Shown here piece after piece: positions 6,868 through 8,824 of a stretch of DNA of 8,824 nt. The translations under genes were made by a program, and so were the position numbers. Source of the DNA: an uncultured Erysipelotrichaceae bacterium (lineage in GTDB: Bacteria; Bacillota_I; Bacilli_A; RF39; UBA660). The stretch covers positions 1 through 8,824 of the forward strand of contig CACZSX010000003.1 in assembly GCA_902783915.1 (NCBI GenBank), in the 5' to 3' direction. Below the pieces are notes generated by a model that saw only the letters and a program-made list of their open reading frames with translations, was not told where the DNA came from and did no database searches. Within the stretch, counting starts at the first letter, position 1, and each line of letters opens with the position of its first letter.

Positions 6868-6898
6868 AAAAACATAAATAGTTGCTATTTATGTTTTT
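6868..6898 (-). terminator. Terminator of the membrane protein gene
   Basis: AAAAACATAAATA (6868-6880) and TATTTATGTTTTT (6886-6898) are perfect 13-base complements around a five-base loop. On the minus strand the hairpin is followed by a T-run (7 T at 6866-6872, partly in the stem). It overlaps the stop codon of the membrane protein gene and precedes the second MurE gene, so it should partly or fully separate the two. Confidence 0.65.
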
Positions 6899-7517
6899 AT
6901 TCTCTATTTATAAGTTTATACGCAATTAATATAACTGCAATCCATACAAATGAAATAAGTATATTTTTTAGTGCCAATACTATATCTACAGTATTAAATA
7001 CTATTTGTAATAATGTAGAACCAATAATAGATGCATAATTCATTAGTAATATAATTATTACTAAATTACAAATATTTGTCTTCTTTTCATTATTCTTATT
7101 TAATAACTTATTCTTTGATACCTCTTTATATGCTAACAAATAAATTGGTATGAAACAAACTAATTCTATCAACAATGAATATAATGAAAACTTTTTATAA
7201 AATATATAAGAAAGTATATTTACGCCAAGCATTAACACTGCTGACATAAGTGATATTACCACAAATAAATTAAATATTTGTCTACTTATTGAATACTCTT
7301 CTTTATATAAATCTATTTTCTTATTAGTAATCCATAATATTATACCTGAGCATATAATATAAATTATCATTAATACAATATTACTATATAAGTCTTTAAC
7401 TGGCGTCGATTTATCAATATTTGTAATTATACTTAATAATGATAAAAATGCAAGTATACCAAATCCCAAAAATATTGCATTAGATATTTTAGTCATTTTA
7501 TTTTTATTCTTAAACAT
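6897..7517 (-). CDS. Unknown membrane protein with about six helices
   Basis: I do not recognise this 206-residue protein. It starts with a short lysine-rich segment and shows about six hydrophobic stretches, near residues 14-32, 45-64, 82-107, 112-130, 149-172 and 180-202. A charged Lys/Asn loop around 131-148 divides it into four helices plus two. By the positive-inside rule the N-terminus (KNKNK) and the 131-148 loop would face the cytoplasm, which an integral count of helices allows. There is no signal-peptidase site, Cys motif or catalytic motif visible. Its own strong promoter and its terminator suggest it is expressed as a single gene. It is divergent from the cotJ operon across 95 bases, which does not by itself suggest a link to sporulation. 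Confidence 0.75.
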   Translation of the reverse strand: MFKNKNKMTKISNAIFLGFGILAFLSLLSIITNIDKSTPVKDLYSNIVLMIIYIICSGIILWITNKKIDLYKEEYSISRQIFNLFVVISLMSAVLMLGVNILSYIFYKKFSLYSLLIELVCFIPIYLLAYKEVSKNKLLNKNNEKKTNICNLVIIILLMNYASIIGSTLLQIVFNTVDIVLALKNILISFVWIAVILIAYKLINRE

Positions 7518-7522
7518 ATATA

Positions 7523-7528
7523 CACCTC
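7523..7528 (-). promoter_or_regulatory. Ribosome binding site of the membrane protein gene
   Basis: On the minus strand GAGGTG lies five bases before the ATG at 7517, like the site at the arginase-family gene. Confidence 0.6.
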
Positions 7529-7534
7529 TACATA

Positions 7535-7563
7535 ATTATATAATATCAAAATAACTATTACAA
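7535..7563 (-). promoter_or_regulatory. Vegetative promoter of the membrane protein gene
   Basis: On the minus strand TTGTAA (7558-7563) and TATAAT (7535-7540) are exactly 17 bases apart, a good SigA match. The -10 ends 17 bases before the ATG, so the predicted transcript start falls on the SD. Confidence 0.6.
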
Positions 7564-7589
7564 TAGTCCATTCAAAGGCGTTTTAATTA

Positions 7590-7597
7590 CATAATAT
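7590..7597 (+). promoter_or_regulatory. Candidate sporulation-type -10 box of the cotJ operon
   Basis: CATAATAT resembles the CATA-start -10 boxes of the mother-cell sigma factors SigE (CATACAnT) and SigK (CATAnnnTA), and cotJ is SigE-controlled in Bacillus subtilis. It ends 15 bases before the ATG, as other -10 boxes here do. I see no convincing -35 element at the right distance, so this is weak. Confidence 0.3.
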
Positions 7598-7602
7598 GTT
7601 GT

Positions 7603-7608
7603 AGGAGG
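7603..7608 (+). promoter_or_regulatory. Strong ribosome binding site of the cotJ operon
   Basis: AGGAGG, the full core SD, lies four bases before the ATG at 7613. It is the strongest SD in the window. Confidence 0.7.
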
Positions 7609-7612
7609 AATT

Positions 7613-8038
7613 ATGAATAAGGTAAACAATATGTATTATGATAATTATAGTAATGTTAATGATATTGTTAACATTAAAAATGAAGAATTATTACAAAAAG
7701 ATTTAGTTAATGCATCTGAAGGTTTTAGAAGAGGAAATATATTTGCAGATTTATATTGGCCATATAAGAAACAAACATATAACTTCGTACCTAATAATGA
7801 TAGACAAAGATTATTATTAGAAATAATGGAAAACTCATTTTATGCACATGAACTAAATCTATATTTAGATAACTATACAAATGATAAAGAAAAAATTGAT
7901 CTATTTAATAAATATAATGATAAAGCAAATAAATTAATTGATGAATATAATAGAAAATATGAACCAATAATTTTAAATGATTTAAAGGAAGTACCATGGG
8001 CTTGGGAAGATAGTCCATGGCCATGGGAAGGAGTATAA
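7613..8038 (+). CDS. Spore coat protein, CotJA-CotJB fusion
   Basis: The C-terminal part (about 63-141) is CotJB-like: LNLYLDNYTNDKEKI (81-95) matches the family's LYLDTHPxD stretch, and the end WAWEDSPWPWE (129-139) matches its Trp/Pro-rich tail. The part before it (about 34-57, NASEGFRRGNIFADLYWPYK and following) resembles the CotJA hallmark of a G-T-x-F-P-x-L-x-x-P-Y/F stretch. CotJB alone is usually near 90 residues; this protein has 141, and no separate cotJA precedes it. I therefore read it as CotJA and CotJB joined in one chain. Residues 1-33 are Asn/Tyr-rich and probably flexible. In Bacillus the CotJ proteins sit in the inner spore coat and depend on one another for assembly. The stop lies one base before the cotJC ATG, and the cotJC SD is within the last codons, so translation is probably coupled. 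CotJB is confident; the CotJA part rests on a short motif. Confidence 0.85.
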   Translation: MNKVNNMYYDNYSNVNDIVNIKNEELLQKDLVNASEGFRRGNIFADLYWPYKKQTYNFVPNNDRQRLLLEIMENSFYAHELNLYLDNYTNDKEKIDLFNKYNDKANKLIDEYNRKYEPIILNDLKEVPWAWEDSPWPWEGV

Positions 8039-8039
8039 T

Positions 8040-8600
8040 ATGTGGGCATATAAAAAAATGTTACAATTTCCAATTAATATTAAAAAAAGAGATCTTAAAT
8101 TTGCAAAAAATATGATTACTCAATTAGGAGGAGCTAATGGTGAACTAGGTGCTGCACTTAGATATTTAAATCAAAGATATACAATGCCTGATAATAAAGG
8201 TAAAGCATTATTAACAGATATCGGTACAGAGGAAATGGGACATGCAGAAATGATATCTACAATGCTATATCAATTAACAAAAGGTGCTACAATTGAAGAA
8301 ATGAAAGATGCTGGATTTGATGGCGTATATACAGAACATGGATATGGTATATATCCAACTGATGCTAATGGAGTGCCATTTACAGCAACATACTTTGCAG
8401 TAACAGGTGATCCTCTTGCAGATTTATCTGAAGATATGGCTGCAGAACAAAAGGCAAGAGCAACTTACGAAAATCTTATTAACTTAACAGATGATCCAGA
8501 TGTACTGGCACCATTATCATTTTTAAGACAACGAGAAGTAGTTCACTACCAAAGATTTAAAGAATTATTTGATGAATATGTAGAAAAAGGATTACAATAG
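8040..8600 (+). CDS. cotJC: Spore coat protein CotJC, manganese-catalase family
   Basis: CotJC is the manganese-catalase-like protein of the spore coat; the family breaks down hydrogen peroxide at a di-manganese centre. The 186 residues match CotJC rather than the longer vegetative catalases. All five metal ligands can be aligned with those of Lactobacillus plantarum catalase: Glu35, Glu65 and His68 (in TEEMGHAE), Glu136 (in AEQKAR) and His169 (in REVVHYQRF). The spacings of 3 between the second and third ligands and 33 between the last two are the same in both. An active centre is therefore expected. The ATG follows the cotJA-cotJB fusion stop by one base, with AAGGAG inside the end of that gene. 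A terminator hairpin overlaps its TAG stop. There is no signal peptide, fitting mother-cell synthesis and deposition on the forespore. Whether it works mainly as an enzyme or as a structural coat protein cannot be told. Confidence 0.92.
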   Translation: MWAYKKMLQFPINIKKRDLKFAKNMITQLGGANGELGAALRYLNQRYTMPDNKGKALLTDIGTEEMGHAEMISTMLYQLTKGATIEEMKDAGFDGVYTEHGYGIYPTDANGVPFTATYFAVTGDPLADLSEDMAAEQKARATYENLINLTDDPDVLAPLSFLRQREVVHYQRFKELFDEYVEKGLQ

Positions 8601-8610
8601 TAATCTTTTT
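8590..8610 (+). terminator. Terminator of the cotJ operon
   Basis: GATTAC (8590-8595) pairs with GTAATC (8600-8605) around an AATA loop, followed by five T. The TAG stop of cotJC (8598-8600) lies in the loop and stem. Confidence 0.65.
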
Positions 8611-8623
8611 ATATAAAAAAATG

Positions 8624-8652
8624 TTGACATATTAAAAAAAATAAGGCATAAT
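8624..8652 (+). promoter_or_regulatory. Promoter of the tRNA-Gly gene
   Basis: TTGACA (8624-8629, a perfect -35) and CATAAT (8647-8652, one mismatch) are 17 bases apart. Transcription would start near 8659, about 11 bases before the mature tRNA. This is the best-conserved -35 in the window, as expected for a stable RNA gene. Confidence 0.75.
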
Positions 8653-8669
8653 TATTAATGCCTACTTAT

Positions 8670-8743
8670 GCAGGTGTAGTTTAATGGTAGAACTTCAGCC
8701 TTCCAAGCTGACCACGTGGGTTCGATTCCCATCACCTGCTCCA
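8670..8743 (+). tRNA. tRNA-Gly(UCC)
   Basis: The cloverleaf is complete. The acceptor GCAGGTG (8670-8676) pairs with CACCTGC (8733-8739). The D stem is GTTT/GAAC. The anticodon stem is TCAGC/GCTGA with loop CTTCCAA, giving anticodon TCC at 8702-8704, which reads GGA and likely other glycine codons by wobble. The T stem is GTGGG/CCCAT with loop TTCGATT. The discriminator is T, and the CCA end (8741-8743) is encoded. It has its own promoter and terminator, so it is a single-gene unit. Confidence 0.97.
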
Positions 8744-8748
8744 TTTGT

Positions 8749-8777
8749 AAAAATCATCGCACTAGCGATGTTTTTTT
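8749..8777 (+). terminator. Terminator of the tRNA-Gly gene
   Basis: CATCGC (8755-8760) pairs perfectly with GCGATG (8765-8770) around an ACTA loop, preceded by A-rich sequence and followed by seven T. It is the most GC-rich and convincing terminator in the window. Confidence 0.85.
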
Positions 8778-8778
8778 A

Positions 8779-8787
8779 TGTTATAAT
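8779..8787 (+). promoter_or_regulatory. Extended -10 promoter of the gene at the right edge
   Basis: TGTTATAAT is a perfect extended -10 element placed directly after the tRNA terminator. It ends 15 bases before the ATG at 8803. Its surroundings are identical over 14 bases to the promoter at 578-591. Confidence 0.55.
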
Positions 8788-8802
8788 TAATATGGTGAGA
8801 AT

Positions 8803-8824
8803 ATGAATAAAGAATCAAAAAAAA
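8803..8824 (+). CDS. Start of an unknown gene, cut by the window edge
   Basis: ATG at 8803 opens a frame reading MNKESKK before the window ends. A GGTGAG site (8794-8799) lies three bases before it, and an extended -10 lies just upstream. An earlier ATG at 8792 stops after four codons. Seven lysine/asparagine-rich residues say nothing about function. Confidence 0.5.

Noticed and set aside
7873..8073. 66-codon minus-strand frame across the cotJ genes
   Set aside because: It is antisense to the conserved CotJB tail and the cotJC start; no SD or recognisable product.
1..8824. Mycoplasma-type code (TGA as tryptophan)
   Set aside because: Tryptophans are TGG, and the arginase-family gene ends at TGA exactly where the family ends and the next gene begins.
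1..8824. CRISPR array, insertion sequence or prophage
   Set aside because: No spaced direct repeats, transposase or integrase genes, or terminal inverted repeats were seen; the only tRNA gene has no integrase or repeated 3' end beside it.

Overview
The window is very A+T-rich DNA (roughly a quarter G+C by eye) from a low-GC Gram-positive bacterium. It uses the standard bacterial code: tryptophan is TGG, and the arginase-like gene stops at TGA, so this is not a Mycoplasma-type code. Spore-coat genes of the cotJ type, Mur ligases for peptidoglycan, a YkpA/YbiT-like ABC-F protein and a prepilin with a type III cleavage site point to a spore-forming Firmicute. A gut Bacilli or Erysipelotrichia-like lineage is my best guess, by inference only. 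Genes are tightly packed, strands switch often, and no gap exceeds about 210 bases.

Layout, left to right. A prepilin-like gene (minus) runs off the left edge. Divergent from it is a Mur ligase of the MurE family (plus) whose motifs depart from the family. Facing that gene is a two-gene minus-strand operon: an arginase-family gene followed by an ABC-F ATPase, 4 bases apart. A divergent plus-strand gene encodes an unrecognised protein with features resembling an ADP-ribosyltransferase fold. It converges on a second, more orthodox MurE (minus), preceded by an unknown six-helix membrane protein (minus). A plus-strand cotJ operon follows: one ORF joining CotJA-like and CotJB-like segments, then CotJC, a manganese-catalase-like spore protein. 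A tRNA-Gly(UCC) with its own promoter and terminator comes next, and the first codons of another gene reach the right edge.

Functionally, the two MurE-type ligases, and perhaps the arginase (a source of ornithine), suggest a cell-wall theme: addition of the third residue of the stem peptide, possibly with two amino-acid specificities. The cotJ operon is a spore-coat/oxidant-defence unit. The ABC-F protein is probably ribosome-associated.

The most unusual points are the CotJA-CotJB fusion, the ABC-F protein in which every part of one composite ATPase site has diverged while the other site is intact, the two very different MurE paralogues flanking an arginase, the unrecognised ART-like protein, and a compact expression style. 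In that style several -10 boxes lie only 15-19 bases before the ATG, and terminator hairpins overlap stop codons.
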